Assembly: GCF_001659605.2 (NCBI RefSeq)
Contig: NC_035168.2
Coordinates: 11,299,671 to 11,363,670, forward strand
Direction: 5' to 3'
DNA: 64,000 bases
Origin: Manihot esculenta
Lineage: Eukaryota; Streptophyta; Magnoliopsida; Malpighiales; Euphorbiaceae
This document shows positions 21,607 through 34,455 of the stretch, piece after piece. The notes below the pieces were generated by a model. It had not been told where the DNA came from. It saw only the letters and a list, made by a program, of their open reading frames with translations, and ran no database searches. Position numbers and translations under genes: made by a program. Within the stretch, counting starts at the first letter, position 1. The number at the start of each line of letters is the position of its first letter.

Positions 21607-22960
21607 ATGGCTGGCAGTTCACGAGTTACTACTAAGGTTGCTACCAATAGAGGCGCTATCATTTCTTTTGCTTTTGGCAGTGGACAAAACACACCCTCTA
21701 TGGTCAATAAAGCAAATCCCAACAATATCAATAATGAGCAAATACTCCAATACATCAAAAGGTTGCAGGTTACTCTCGAGCATTACAAAACTTGGGGGTA
21801 TCATTCATAGCTCCTAGAGGAAGGGAGAACGCTTCCATTGATACCCTAAGGACTCGGATAGAAGTGATCCAAGCACAATCCAAAAGGAAGGCCAAACTGA
21901 AGGATGAACAGTCTTCAAATGAGGCTCTGAAGAACGTCGACTGAAACCTAGTTCGAGCAGTGCAAAGATACAAGAAAGAGTAAGAGGAGGATTATGGCTT
22001 GGATGATACTTGCCCCTGTTAGAAGAGATTTTAGGAGAAAATTTTTCAACCAAATTAAGCTACCAAGTTTGGACAAATATGATGGAATAGCAGATCCCAG
22101 AAGTCACTTGACGATCTTTAGAACGACCATGTAGCTTCAGGATGTCAACGACTTCGTATTGTGCCAAGTGTTTCCGTCAACACTCATAGGGTTGGCTCAA
22201 AAATGGTACCAATATTTAATTTTAGGTTTAATTTAGAACTTTACATAATTCATTATGTTATTTAAATATAGGTTTATTACTTATATACCTCTTAAAAAAA
22301 CTCTCCTTTGAGTTGCAAAAGATCTGACAAGGAGAGGATGAGTCTTTAAGGAGATTTATCTCACGGTTTAATGCAGAAGCAATACAGGTGGAGGAATTAA
22401 ATCATGAGATAGCATGTGAAGCATTGAAGAAAGGAACATGCAACGTTAAGTTCATAGATTCCCTAATCAAGAACCCAGCCGCTATGTACCAACAGCTAAT
22501 GGAAAAATTCCAAAAGTACATTAGACTGGATGAAAAAGTCCAAGCACTGAGAGAGGACAAAAGGAAGAGTCAAAGGCAAAACCAAAAGATAAAGAGGCAA
22601 GGATATGAAGAAGACCACAGAAGTTACCCAGTCTCCCGAAGAAGGGATGACCAAAGTAAGTATAAGAACTATACTCCATTAAATGACTCATGAACATGTA
22701 TTTTAATATGGCTAAAAAAAATGACAAGGAGGTCAAGTGGCTTCCCAAATTCAATCCTGAGGAAGCCGAAAGGTGAGACAGGACCAAGTATTGCCACTTT
22801 TATGAATACCACAGACATACAACGAAGGAGTGCCACAGCTGAAAGACGAGATTGAGAGGTTAATAAGGGACGACATACTTTGAAAGTTTACTAAAAAAGA
22901 TAGAGAAGAGAGGAGGCCCGAACTCGATGTAATAACTCCTGAAACTACCCCTAACCGTGA
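21607..22960 (+). pseudogene. Tat-type gag remnant
   Basis: ATG at 21607 starts MAGSSRVTTK, with an NNEQILQYIKRL segment typical of Tat-lineage Gag. Stops and frameshifts follow. Further on, LDKYDGIADPRSHL and LAQKWYQ mark the Gag core (about 22060-22210). An AT-rich insertion of about 80 bp interrupts the core near 22215-22295. The longest open piece, 22388-22687, carries the basic linker, and a degenerate CHFYEYHRHTTKEC motif follows near 22795. The expected protease onset (RVIHVIAG) appears near 22965, where the deletion junction begins. It is non-coding now. Confidence 0.75.
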
Positions 22961-22985
22961 ACCTGTAAGGGTTATACATGTAATT

Positions 22986-23190
22986 GCAGGTTATGTATCT
23001 TTAATGTAGGAGACTTAGTCCTTAAAAGAACAGATATAACAGGAGGTAATGCCAAGTCTGGTAAGTTGGATGAAAACTGGAAAGGACCATTTAAGGTCTC
23101 AAAAGTTATTCGTCCAGGGTCTTATAAGCTAGCAAAATTAGATGGCCAAGTCATTCCCCATTCCTAGAATATTTTTATCAATAATAGTTA
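22986..23190 (+). pseudogene. Integrase C-terminal tail of the Tat element
   Basis: Directly after the deletion junction comes FNVGDLVLKR, then NWKGPFKVSKVIRPGSYKL, the C-terminal domain of Tat/Athila integrases. A TAG near 23165 replaces the Trp of the usual final motif and a stop follows near 23190. Protease, RT, RNase H and the integrase core are therefore missing from this copy. Confidence 0.75.
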
Positions 23191-23269
23191 ATGATGTATT
23201 TTTCATGTGTTGTGTTATTCAGGGATAAGGAATGATAGATTGTCTTCTTCAAAAAGATGAAAAAACATT

Positions 23270-24360
23270 CAGTAAAGGCTATAAGGCAAGTTCTGTTAGG
23301 CCATAATCCAGGTGTTAGTCCTACTAAACAAGACATATGATGCCATGCCACAAGATGGGTTCTGCTAAGCCATAATCCAAGTGTTAGTCTAAACAAGACA
23401 TATTATGCCAGGCCACAAGGCGGATTCTACCAGACCATAATCCGGTGTGTTAGTCTCGCTAAACAATACATTTTATGCTAGGCTACAATGTGTGTTTTGT
23501 CAATCCATAATTCGAGTGTTAGTCTCACTAAACAAGGCATCTTATGCCAAGCCACAAGACAAGTTTCGCCATGCCATAATTCGAGTGTTAATCCCGCTAA
23601 ACAAGGCATCTCATACCAGGCCACAAGGTGGGTTCTGCCAGACCATAATCCGAGTGTTAGTTCTGCTAAATAAGGCATCTTATGCCAGGCAACAAGGTAG
23701 GTTGTTCTAGGCCACACATTCGAGTATTAGTCCCACTTCACAAAAAGTTTCCAAGGCATTTTATGTCTAGGCCACAAGGCGGGTATCCGCTAGGTCACAT
23801 GACCAGGTGATTAGTCCCGTTAACTAAGGAAAATTCCTGGTGAAAAGCGTTGCAAGGCAGGTAATTGTTAGGTGAGTCTTCGGATGTTAGTCCCAAAAGA
23901 CAGAGGCAATTTTTCTCCTAAAATTCACCACAATGTGGGTAACCACTAGGCGAGTTTTCGAGCGTTAATCCCAAAAGATAAATGGTAAATCTCTGCCGAA
24001 AAGTGCCATAAGGCGGGTAACTGCTAGCCGAGTCTTCGGGCGTTAGTCCCAAAAGACAAAGACAAGCTTTTTTGCCGAAAAACATCACAAGAGGGTCACC
24101 GCTAGTCGAGTCTTCGAGCATTAGTCCCAAATAATAAAAGCGAAGTTGTTCTATCGAAAAGCGCCACAAGGCGGATAACTACTAGGCAAGTCTTCGGGCA
24201 ATAGTCCCAAAGACAGAGGTGAGATTCTGCCAAAAATTGCAACGAGGTGGGTATTCACCAGGCCATATGACCAAGTGTTTTTCTCACTTATAAATTTCTT
24301 CCAGGCACATGCCCAGGCCATAAGGCAGGTGTCTGCCAGGCCACATGTCTGGGGTGTTAA
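23270..24360 (+). repeat. Two-tier tandem array in the Tat 3' region
   Basis: About seven units of 68-70 bp (about 23270-23760) share CACAAGGCGGGTTCTGCCAG and a GTTAGTC element. About six units of 78 bp (about 23770-24245) share CACAAGGCGGGTAAC, CGAGTCTTCGGGCGTTAGTC and GCCGAAAAG. Both unit types share the CACAAGGCGGGT start and the GTTAGTCCC box, so one derives from the other. Partial units continue to about 24360. Tandem repeats between pol and 3' LTR are known in plant Tat/Ogre elements. Confidence 0.88.
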
Positions 24361-24659
24361 TTTTCCAAGTTATTTATTTCATGGCCACCAGTTAGGATAG
24401 TGACCAACTGTTCTGTCCATTTGACAAAGCCTATTTTAGTCATTTTATAGCAAAAGCAATAATTACCTAGTTCTTTTTAGTTGAGTGTTAACCCTTAGCA
24501 ATTTTTTAGAGATTGTTTAAAGTCTTTTTTGATTGGATGGGTGTTATGGTCGAGTACATAGCATATTAACACTTAGTAAAAATAATGACAAGATATAAAA
24601 GAAAATATTTTCAAAAAAAAAATTACATGGGAGGGGAGATATCTTTAATTTCTTCCTCC

Positions 24660-25059
24660 TAAATCTCTATAACATTTACATTCTCTACGTTTATTATATT
24701 TTCTGCAAAGACTCGGTCAAGGTCTTCAATTCCCTCCTTTGATTGCTCGTCCTCATCTCCCTCCTTTGATTGCTCGTCCTCATCTCCCTCTTCTTTAAGG
24801 AGGATGTTGTTTATCCAATTAAAGTCTTCAAAAGGGAATCGTTTCAGCAGCTCCTTCTTGATCGAGTCTTGGCCCTCGACGAACATCTCCCCTCCCCGGC
24901 TATCGTTTCTTATAGTTCAGCTTCTAATTTAGAGATCTTGGTAGAGACGGTCCAATTCTCCTCAACTCGAAACTGTAGCTCCTGGACTTAGCGTTGAAGT
25001 ATGACCGACACTCTTTATCCAATTCTCAAGGGTAAGCTTGGAAGCGTTGGCCTCATCCA
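24660..25059 (-). pseudogene. Tat antisense ORF, C-terminal piece
   Basis: The minus-strand frame 24886-24662 encodes an acidic Glu/Asp-rich segment with an exactly repeated GDEDEQSKE unit, ending in a stop. Upstream (24887-25054) the frame is broken but still charged. It joins 46446-47516 across the copia element. This fits the C-terminal end of the antisense extra ORF reported in Tat-lineage elements. Confidence 0.5.
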
Positions 25060-25201
25060 TGTTAGTGTATTTGCCATAGGCCATTATCTTGGACCTTTTT
25101 GTATGTCGTCTTGGTTATTAATAAAAGAGGTTTTTACTATCATTATTATTTGCTTGCATGTTACATAATAATGATTAACATCCCTGGTTACTTATTATTA
25201 T

Positions 25202-26777
25202 TGACTCGCGGTTGTCGAAGCCGGTAAAAAATAACATTTTCAGTTATCAACAATATTACAACTACAGATAATGGTGAAAGGATCGAATCCACAGGGAATT
25301 GAAAACTTACCTATCTTCCTTATCAAGACCAAGAAAATAAACTGAAAGCGAATAGACTGAAAGCGAAATAAACTGACAATAAAAGTAAAAAGGTGGTTTT
25401 AATATTGATTCAGTTAAACTAACAAAGAAAGCAATAAAGTAAGCGAATAATAAAAGTAGAGAGAAATCAATAATAAGAAAGCTCTAGTTGAAGAATTGGA
25501 TCCACTTCGGTTGTTGGGATTGATCATTGACACTTAGGTTCCTTTGTTTGATTCAATAAATTAGTTATGGAGATGAAAGACGCTTCTCACCACCATATCT
25601 CTCCTTAGGCATAAATCAATTAGGGAACATTCTCTAATCAATTACTAATCAATAAGTTGCCAAGGAACGTCCTTGGACCTTTGACATCAAAACAACAGTC
25701 AATTGCATTAAGAGATAGAGAGACCTAATTCTAGCTACCCAAACGCATGGTGATATTGCTAGATTATACAATCTCCTTAGTTTTTACACCAAGTGTTCTT
25801 GTGTTTGAATAATCCAAGCAATTACGGACTTAAAATTATTCAAACTAATAATATATTACCTTGCAATCAAGAATCAAGTGGCCACATTGATCATAATAAC
25901 AAAGCAATAATGGAATCAAGCATGAAATTGCATAAATATTGAATAACCAAAAGATGAACAATGTATGATCAAGTCTCCCAATCCATAAAACAACCAAAGT
26001 TTCACCTAGTCTTCAACTAGAATTAAAAGGTTTCAGCCACTCATGGCTGAACCAAAACCAAAAAGAAAAGAAAAGGAGAAGAAGAGATGAAGGACCGAAG
26101 CTTGGAGAAGAGAGGAGAGCGCCGGCCAAATGGAGAAGATAGGAAGAAGGAGTACAGCAGCCTTGAAGATATGTATTTATAGAGTTAAGGCGTTGACCTA
26201 GGTCTTACTTGCTGCCCAAGTTGTTAAGTTACTGCCCAAGAGGCTGCCCTAGAGTGGCTTCCCGCCCAAGTGCTTGTGAAGGGAGAGAGGCGTGCGACTA
26301 GGTCATCATGTGCAAGGAGTGCTGTCCTAACTTGCCTTATTAGGTGGAGCCTTCTTTCGAATTTTGAAATTTGAATTTTGAATGCTTGAGAGGCAAGTGT
26401 ATCTTCTTGAGATTTGGCTTCCTCAATAAGGAAAAGGCTTCTTGAAGATTTGAATTTCAAACTGCTCTGCACTTTTCTTGTCTGCCACTTTCCTTATTTT
26501 GCACTTTTCTTATTTAGCTGAATCTTGAATTTTGAATACTCTTGGAGATTTGAAATTTGAATTTCAAATTACTTTCCTTATTTGTCTCCTCTTCAGTTGC
26601 AACTTGACATGTTTGCTCTCCTTTGTTCCATTTTAGGCAGTTTTAAGGGCATTTTCTCCAAATTACCTCTTTACACCATTTTCTGCAAAATAAGATCAAA
26701 ATCACAAAATTAAGCAAAAAAAGTGTAAATTAACATCAATAACATCATGATAAAATGGTCTAAATTTGGACTGATCA
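25202..26777 (+). mobile_element. Solo LTR, TGACTCGCGG family, copy 1
   Basis: TGACTCGCGGTTGTCG...GACTGATCA is flanked by a perfect ATTAT duplication (25197-25201 and 26778-26782). It has no PBS, PPT or coding region. It includes a GGATCGAATCCACAGGGAAT motif common in plant LTRs. A second copy is at 43784-45481. The strand is arbitrary. Confidence 0.85.
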
Positions 26778-27061
26778 ATTATGTTGATAATAATAAAATA
26801 TAACTAGTATGATTATTGATTGATAATCATGAGATGATTATGTATATGTTGATATAATTCAATAATCATAGATACTTGTTAGAGAACAAAGTATTGGATG
26901 GACCCGCTTTGAGATCACTACATGGGTTATTGTCATAAGTGAATCTCAAAGTAGTTATGTTTTAATCCTTTGACTTGAGATTGTCATAGTTTCCAACATA
27001 AGGACTGTTATGTTTTGACATAACCAAACATTGTCTTTAATCGGACAATCATAAAGGTTAT

Positions 27062-29180
27062 TGTAATACCCGGCTCGAGTCCGGCCTCGGAATTCCTGTC
27101 GTCTGGTGGAATCTCGGGTGTCGGAACCCTCGAGAAGGGTAAGACATATGTTTTCATGAGTGTTTTAAGAGTTTTGAATGTTTTCAAGTGTGAAAGGAAA
27201 TGAGTTTTGAAAAAAAAGCAATAAGGGAGGAATGCAAAGGTTCGGCCGCCAAAGGTCACTTTCGGCCGCCGAACATTGCATGGTTTCGGATTCACGTTCG
27301 GCTGCCGAAGGTGGTCTGGCCAGCCACCTATTTAAGGGCCAAAGGTCGGTGGAAGGAGGATATTTCTCCTCCACTTGCAGCCAGAGGTGAGTTCCAGCCT
27401 CTCCCAAGTTGACTTTCATGTTTTTCATGTTTTTCACCAAATCTTTCAAGGGTTTGAAGAGTTTTGGTGTGTTTTGAAGGTTTTGAGCAAAAACAGCAAG
27501 TTTGGAAGTTTGGAGCTTTGGAAGAGGTTTTCTTCATATCTCCACGTTAGGATCACTTGATCTCTTGTTTGGAAGAGGTAAAGTCAAGATCCAGAACCTC
27601 TTTTACTGATTTTTGAAGATTTTATGGGAGTTGTATGGATAGTATGCATGAATAGGGTTTTGGTTGAGGTTTTGCATGATTGTGTGGTTACGCATGTTTA
27701 AGTGTTGTTTGATATGTTTCTTGGGGTTATAAGTGAGTTATAGGCCCTTTTATGCATGTTTTATGGTATGTGCTAGTTAGGAGTAGTTGATATGCATGTT
27801 GGGTAAGTTTGGGGGAAAGGTTTGCATGAAACAGAGCAGGGTTCTGCCCAGCGGGCAAAACCAGGTTCGGCTGCCGAAGGAAGGTTCGGCCGCCGAAGGA
27901 AGGTTCGGCCGCCGAACCCCTTGTGGAGGCAGTTTCGGCTGCCAAAGCTTGCCCCCGAAACTTGGGACTTTCGTCTCTGGAGGCAAGGTTCAGCCGCCGA
28001 AAGTGCCGCCAAAGGTTGAGTTTTGTCTCTGGACGAGACTTTCGGCTGCCGAAGGTGCCGCCGAACATGCATGAGTTTCGTCTCTGGAGAGGGGTTTCGG
28101 CCGCCGAACCTGCCGCCGAAAGTGCCCTGTCCAGCTTTCTTTTGCATGTTTTATGTGATTGTTTGGGGATCTTTTAGAGGGTTTTTGGGGAGTTTCTGAG
28201 CGGCGTTCTTGAGTTAGTTTGGTCCCTCATTTGAGTCCACCTGTGTAGGTACGGACTAGAGGAACCCTAGAGAGCAGCAGTGAGCACTGTTTCAGAACCT
28301 GCCGAGTCAGCCAGAGGTGAGTGGAACTTCTTTTTAGAAGTAAACTATTTTGAGCATATGTCATGCATCATAAGAGTATAGTAGGGTGTTTGCATTAGTT
28401 GCACGAAGTTGACGCATTGCATATACGATGTGTATGAGGCTGTGGATAGACCAAGGCGACTCCAATAGCTCAAACTCTGTTATAAGACCTGGCCGGGCCA
28501 GGCAGCCATCTGTAAGTAAGACCTGACTAGATCAGGCAGCAGAGATAGTAAGACCTGGCTGGGCCAGGCAGGCAGAGTGTAAGACCTGGCCGGGCCAGGC
28601 AGATTGAGGTTGTCAGACCTGGCTAGGCCAGGCATCCTTTCAGTGAGATTGTTGGTGGTCATGTCTATCCCTGAGATGATGTGCTGTAGTGCATTCCATG
28701 AGATCATGTTTTTCAACTTATGGTTTATATAGTTCTGCTCATTGGGCTTGTATAGCTCATCCCTCTCCCCTATCCCCCAGGTTTGCAGGTTCAGAGTCCA
28801 GAGGGAGTCCAGCAGGGTTTGCAAGAAGAAGAGTTATATAATAGCTAGTGTGGACATGTATAGTGTATAGTGTTGTGCTTGACTTCTAAGAGTTGTAATC
28901 CCTTGTTGTAGACACATGATCAGTTTATATATGTTTTCTTTTATTATTATGAATATGAGAAAACCGGGCTTAACATTATGAGTTGATAAACCAGAAATAG
29001 TGCATGCACAGGTTAAGCCCTGGAGAAAAGAAAAGTTTTAATGGTTTGATAGAAAATGTATGATCATGTATGGGATGTCACAGGTACACAGACAGTATAG
29101 CAGGCTTACTACGGGTCCCGGCGACCTTAAGTCGATCTGGATCCTAGTGCCGGTAGCAGTTCGGTTTCCGGGCTGTTACA
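27062..29180 (+). repeat. 5' LTR (2119 bp)
   Basis: TG...CA ends. Palindromes flank 27240-27310, with a TATTTAAG box at 27329. Predicted leader introns are 27578-28248 and 28317-28780, with a 68-nt exon between. A five-copy minisatellite with CCTGGC/GCCAGG arms lies at 28481-28633. It has one extra GGTTCGGCCGCCGAAGGAA unit near 27880 compared with the 3' LTR. Confidence 0.92.
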
Positions 29181-29183
29181 GAT

Positions 29184-29197
29184 TGGTATCAGAGTCC
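29184..29197 (+). other. Primer-binding site (initiator Met-tRNA)
   Basis: TGGTATCAGAGTCC lies three bases after the LTR. It differs by one base from the site in the other copies. Confidence 0.9.
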
Positions 29198-29403
29198 TAG
29201 GTTCACATGGTCGGACCTAGAGAGATAGAGTTGGGCTCATAGAGGTTTAGTGGGTCAAGCACAATAGGAAAACATATCCACTAGGATAGGATGTTAGTCC
29301 TGTCTATCTGCTGATGATGTGCAATGCCATGATGCATGTGTTGTTTTCCTCTATGTGTTGCTTATGTGCTCTGTTATATGTTGTTTCCAGAGAGAGAGTT
29401 AAG

Positions 29404-32400
29404 ATGCGAGGAACTCGTCGATCCGCAAGATTGACTGAAGTCCCACCTGAAAGTGAGGGTACAGCTGCTCGTCCTCCTGCATTGCCAAGGGCAAGGACTC
29501 ACAGGTCAAGCAGGGAGGGAATGTCAAGAGACCCTCGAAGGTCTTCTAACGAGAGTAGAAGAGGAATAGGCAGAGGGGGAAGATCAGAAGAAGAGAGAGT
29601 TGCTATGGAGGAGGCTCAGAGTAGAGATGGAAGTACGGGTATAGGAAGGTCAGAAGAAGGTATGGGGGAGTCCCAGGGAGGCGTACAGGCCTCGGGGTTT
29701 GGCTATCCACCCTTTCCACAGGGCCCAGGGGATCCGATGGGAGGTACGTCGGATTACTCCAGCTTTGCCCCATATCCACCCTACATGCCATATATGCCCT
29801 ATCCTTCCTTTTATCCACCATATCACATGTATCCACCCCCACCTTTTTATCCAAGTTCAGCATCGCTTGAAGCCAGAGAAACAGTACCTCCACCACCACC
29901 ACCTGAACCAGCAGCCCCTATTGTTGAAGCACAACCCAGTTCTTCAGGGGGAACGAAGGTGAAGATGACGGAGTACTTAAAGTTGGATGCTCCTAAATTC
30001 AACACGGGAGATGATCCCTTTGAGTATCTCAGTGCAGTCAGAATGATAACAAGTGAGTTGGGAGCAGATGAGAGCAGGACCATTGAGATGGCAAGGTTCA
30101 CATTAAAATGTAAGAAAGCCAGAGAATGGTTCAAGAACTATGTGGACCCCAGAATAGACAGTATGACATGGGAAGAGTTCGCCAACGAATTTGCTGGGTG
30201 GGCTTTCCCTGACAGTTCTAGGGAGCTAAAGGTTGTGGAGTTTGAGCAGTTGAGACAGACGGAGGAGATGAGCGTTGACGAGTATACCGATAAGTTCCTG
30301 GAATTGTTACCATACGTGGGTTAGGCGTATGATACAGATCAGAAGAAGGCAAAGAGATATGCCACGAGGCTTCATCCCTGGTATTTCTCCTTCATTCTCC
30401 ACGCGGAGAAAGAGAGTTTCCACTCCATTGTGGATGCTGCTAGAAAGATGGAGGCCAGTGCCATAAGTCAGGGTGTAGTCAAGCAATTAAAGGCACAGTC
30501 TTCTGGTGCTAAACCAGGTTCCTCCTCACAGAGTACGGCAAGGGTGAGCAAAAAGAGATGGGAGAAATTCAGAGGAAAGAGAGGCAAGTTCTGGAACAGG
30601 ATTAAGACGGGTCTGGGAATGAGTAGCGGCTCCAGCTCTGGCACAGATCTTCCAGTTTGCAATAGGTGTGGGAGACCGCACAGAGGAGCTTATTTGTTAG
30701 GATCTACAGCCTGCTATAGATGTGGGTAGGAGGGACATTATGCACAGGAATGTCCTCAGGCGACTTTGGTTGCACCATCCCAGCAGATGACCTCAGGTAG
30801 TGTCGTACAGTCAGCAGCTTCAGCCCGTCCACCAAGCAGTGGCAGAGGTAGAGGAAGAGGGGCAGCCTCTTCATCAGGGATGGGTTCCCGAGGTGCAGGT
30901 CCGTCAGCTCCAGCACGGATTTTCACCATGACACAACAAGAGGCAGACACGTCGAACACAGTGGTGTCAGGTACTCTCATCATTGGGTGTTCAGAGGTGT
31001 ATGCTTTGATGGACCCCGGTGCTTCTCACTCTTTCATGTCTTCTAGAGCCGCAGAGAGATTGGAGTTGATTGTATCCGAGTTAGAGTGTCCTCTCTGGGT
31101 CAGTGGACCTAGATGTGACCCATCATTGGCAGAGTCAGTCTGTCAGTTCAGTCCAGTGTTTATAGATGATAGATGCCTTCCAGCTGACCTTGTGGTTCTA
31201 GAGTTGACAGATTTTGATGTCATTCTAGGGATGGATTGGTTATCTACCTATAGTGCTACCTTGCACTGCAGGGACAAGGTAGTGAGTCTCAGAGACCAGG
31301 ATGGGTCAGAGTGTGTCTTCAGAGGAGACAAGAGAGGGACACCTAGGGGTTTGATATCAGCCCTCCAGGCTCATAGGAGGTTGAGGAAGGGGTGTCAGGG
31401 GTTCCTAGCTTATGTGAGAGAGCTAGACAGTCGGGTTAGGGAACCATCCTCAGTACCAGTTGTTAGAGACTTCCCAGATGTGTTTCCTGAAGAGCTTCCA
31501 GGACTACCACCTGATAGGGAAATAGAGTTCGAGATAGAGTTGATGTCCGGTGCCAGACCGATCTCTATTCCTCCCTACAGGATGGCGCCAACAGAGTTAA
31601 GAGAGTTGAAAGAACAGTTACAGGATTTGGTAGCAAAAGGTTTCATCCGCCCGAGTACCTCCCCTTGGGGTGCTCCAGTCTTGTTTGTCAGAAAGAAGGA
31701 TGGACCACTTAGACTTTGTGTCGACTACAGACAGTTGAACAAAGTCACTATCAAAAACAAGTATCCGTTACCCAGGATCGATGATCTATTCGACCAACTG
31801 ACAGGAGCAGGTTGTTTTTCTAAGATAGATCTGAGATCCGGATACCACCAGTTGAAGATTAGGGAAGGAGATGTAGCCAAGACTGCTTTCAGAACCAGAT
31901 ATGGGCATTATGAGTTCCTAGTGATGCCGTTCGGGTTGACTAATGCCCCTGCAGCATTCATGGATCTCATGAACAGGGTTTTCAGGGAGTACTTGGATCG
32001 TTTTGTGATTGTCTTTATAGATGATATCTTGGTGTACTCCAAGAATGCGGAGGAGCATGCCCAGCATCTGAGGGTAGTTTTGCAAACGTTGAGAGAGCAT
32101 GGCTTGTATGCCAAGTTCTCCAAGTGCGCGTTCTGGCTAAGGAGCATTGCCTTTTTGGGACATGTTGTATCAGAGAAAGGAATAACAGTAGATCCCAAGA
32201 AGGTAGAGGCAGTAGCCAATTGGCCTACACCCACGACAGTGACAGAGATCAAGAGTTTTCTGGGTTTGGCAGGCTACTATCGGAGGTTCGTTCAGGACTT
32301 TTCGAAGATAGCTGCTCCTATGACCAGACTGACTAGGAAGAATCAGAAGTTCGTATGGGCAGAGGCTTGTGATGAGAGTTTTGAAGAGTTGAAGAGACGG

Positions 32401-34356
32401 TTGACTTCAGCACCGGTGTTAGCTCTGCCGAACAGTGATGATGATTTCACAGTGTTCTGTGATGCATCCCGAGTGGGATTAGGTTGTGTGTTAATGCAGA
32501 AAGACAGAGTGATAGCTTATGCTTCTAGACAGCTGAAGAGGCACGAGCTGAACTACCCGACACACGATCTTGAGATGGCAGCTGTTATCTTTGCACTTAA
32601 GATGTGGAGGCATTACCTCTATGGGGTAAAGTGTGAGATCTATACGGATCATAAGAGCCTGCAACACATCTTAAGTCAGAGAGAGTTAAACTTGAGGCAG
32701 AGACGGTGGGTAGAATTGCTCAGTGATTACGATTGTAAGATCCAGTATCATCCGGGTAAGGCTAATGTTGTAGCTGATGCCTTAAGCCGGAAGTCACTTG
32801 GCAGTTTATCCCACATTGCAGTAGAGAGAAGACCGGTGGTGAAGGACTTTTACAGACTCATGGATGAAGGGCTACAATTGCAGTTATCTGGTACAGGTGC
32901 TTTGATTGCACAGATGAGAGTTACACCAGTGTTTCTAGAGCAAGTGGCTCTGAAACAGCACGAAGATCCCGAGTTAGTGAAGATTGCCAGGACTGTTCAG
33001 TCTGGCAACAGTGCAGAGTTCAGATTTGATAGTGAGGGAATTCTTTGGCACGGTAAGAGATTATGTGTACCAGATGATAGCAGTTTGAAGGAAGACATTA
33101 TGAGGGAAGCTCATAATGCGAGGTATAGCGTTCACCCTGGAGCCACCAAGATGTATCAGGACCTGAGAAGGGTGTATTGGTGGCCAGCGATGAAGAGGGA
33201 AGTGGCACAGTTTGTGTCAGCCTGCGAGACATGTCAAAGGGTGAAGCTAGAACACCAGAAGCCGGCTGGCATGCTTAACCCACTGCCGATTCCAGAGTGG
33301 AAATGGGAGAACATCGCTATGGATTTTGTAGTGGGGTTACCGGCGACGTCCAACAGGCTAGACTCCATATGGGTGATTGTGGACAGACTGACGAAATCTG
33401 CTCACATCATTCCAGTCAGGAGCAACTATTCTATGGACAAGTTAGCGCAGGTCTATGTAGAAGAGATAGTCAAGCTGCATGGAGTTCCAGTGTCGATAGT
33501 ATCTGATAGAGGACCGCAGTTCACCTCCAGGTTTTGGCGGAGTCTACAAGCTGCTATGGGTACAAGATTGGATTTCAGCACTGCTTTCCATCCACAGACA
33601 GACGGTCAGTCCGAGAGGACCATCCAGACCATAGAAGATATGCTGAGTATGTGTGTGTTAGACTTTGGCAGTTCTTGGAGGCAGCATCTACCTCTGGTGG
33701 AGTTTGCCTACAACAACAGCCATCATGCTAGCATAGGGATGGCTCCTTATGAAGCTCTGTATGGGAGGAAGTGCAGAACACCTGTTTGCTGGGAAGAGGT
33801 AGGAGAGAAGGCTCTTACGGGGCCAGAGTTAGTTGAGATTACCAGCAAGTTAGTGCCTATCATCAGAGAGAGGATCAGAACAGCTGTAAGCAGACAGAAA
33901 AGCTATGCAGACATCCGTAGAAAGCAGATAGAGTTCCAGGAGGGGGATATCGTATTGCTGAAAGTGTCTCCAATGAAAGGAGTGGTTCGCTTTGGAAAGA
34001 AGGGTAAATTGGCTCCACGGTACATAGGTCCCTTTGAGCTCTTGCAGAAGATCGGGCCTGTGTCGTATAAGCTGGATTTACCTGCATCGATGGAACGAGT
34101 TCACCCGATATTTCATGTTTCTATGTTGAGAAAGTTTGTGTCAGATCCAGAGAAGGTTCTTAGTGAGCCTGAGGTGGAAATCTTAAGCGATCTCACCTAT
34201 GTCGAACAGCCAGTGCGGATCATTGACACCCAGATTCGAAAGCTAAGAAACAAGGAGATACCGATGGTGAAAGTCCTGTGGAACCACCATAACCTAAAAG
34301 AGTGCACCTGGGAGACACGGGACTCCATGCTCCAGCAATACTCATATCTGTTTTGA
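29404..34356 (+). pseudogene. gag-pol polyprotein with two in-frame TAG codons
   Basis: One frame of about 1651 codons from ATG 29404 (MRGTRRS). In order: a Pro/Tyr-rich region (to about residue 185), the Gag domain (about 190-330), a CCHC knuckle (about 435-455), protease with MDPGASHSF (about 535), RT with FIDDILVYS (about 870), RNase H (FCDASRVG), integrase with an HHCC finger (about residues 1230-1280) and D-D-E residues (MDFVVG, SDRGPQF, ERTIQT), and a chromodomain ending QQYSYLF. TAG at 30322 (residue 307) and at 30727 (residue 442, inside the zinc knuckle) stand where other copies have a Gln codon (CAG). The frame is otherwise uninterrupted; 30766-34356 is fully open. Confidence 0.93.
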
Positions 34357-34419
34357 GGTTAGTTCGCGAGTTTTCCCCTTTGCAATGTGTTTATGTGTTT
34401 TTGTATTTCGTTGTTTGAG

Positions 34420-34455
34420 GAACATTCGGGGACGAATGTTCTTAAGGGGGGAGAA
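34420..34455 (+). other. Pre-PPT hairpin and polypurine tract
   Basis: GAACATTCG and CGAATGTTC arms with a GGGA loop at 34420-34441, then TTAAGGGGGGAGAA up to the LTR at 34456. Confidence 0.85.

Noticed and set aside
22388..22693. 101-codon frame as an independent gene
   Set aside because: It is the open part of the Tat gag linker region, flanked by broken gag on both sides.
23270..24360. Regularly spaced repeats as a CRISPR array
   Set aside because: The units are whole tandem copies without unique spacers, inside a plant retrotransposon.
32124..32336. Frames overlapping the gag-pol regions on other frames or strands (for example 33297-33506, 55170-55397, 7426-7755)
   Set aside because: They are shadows of the conserved gag-pol frame.
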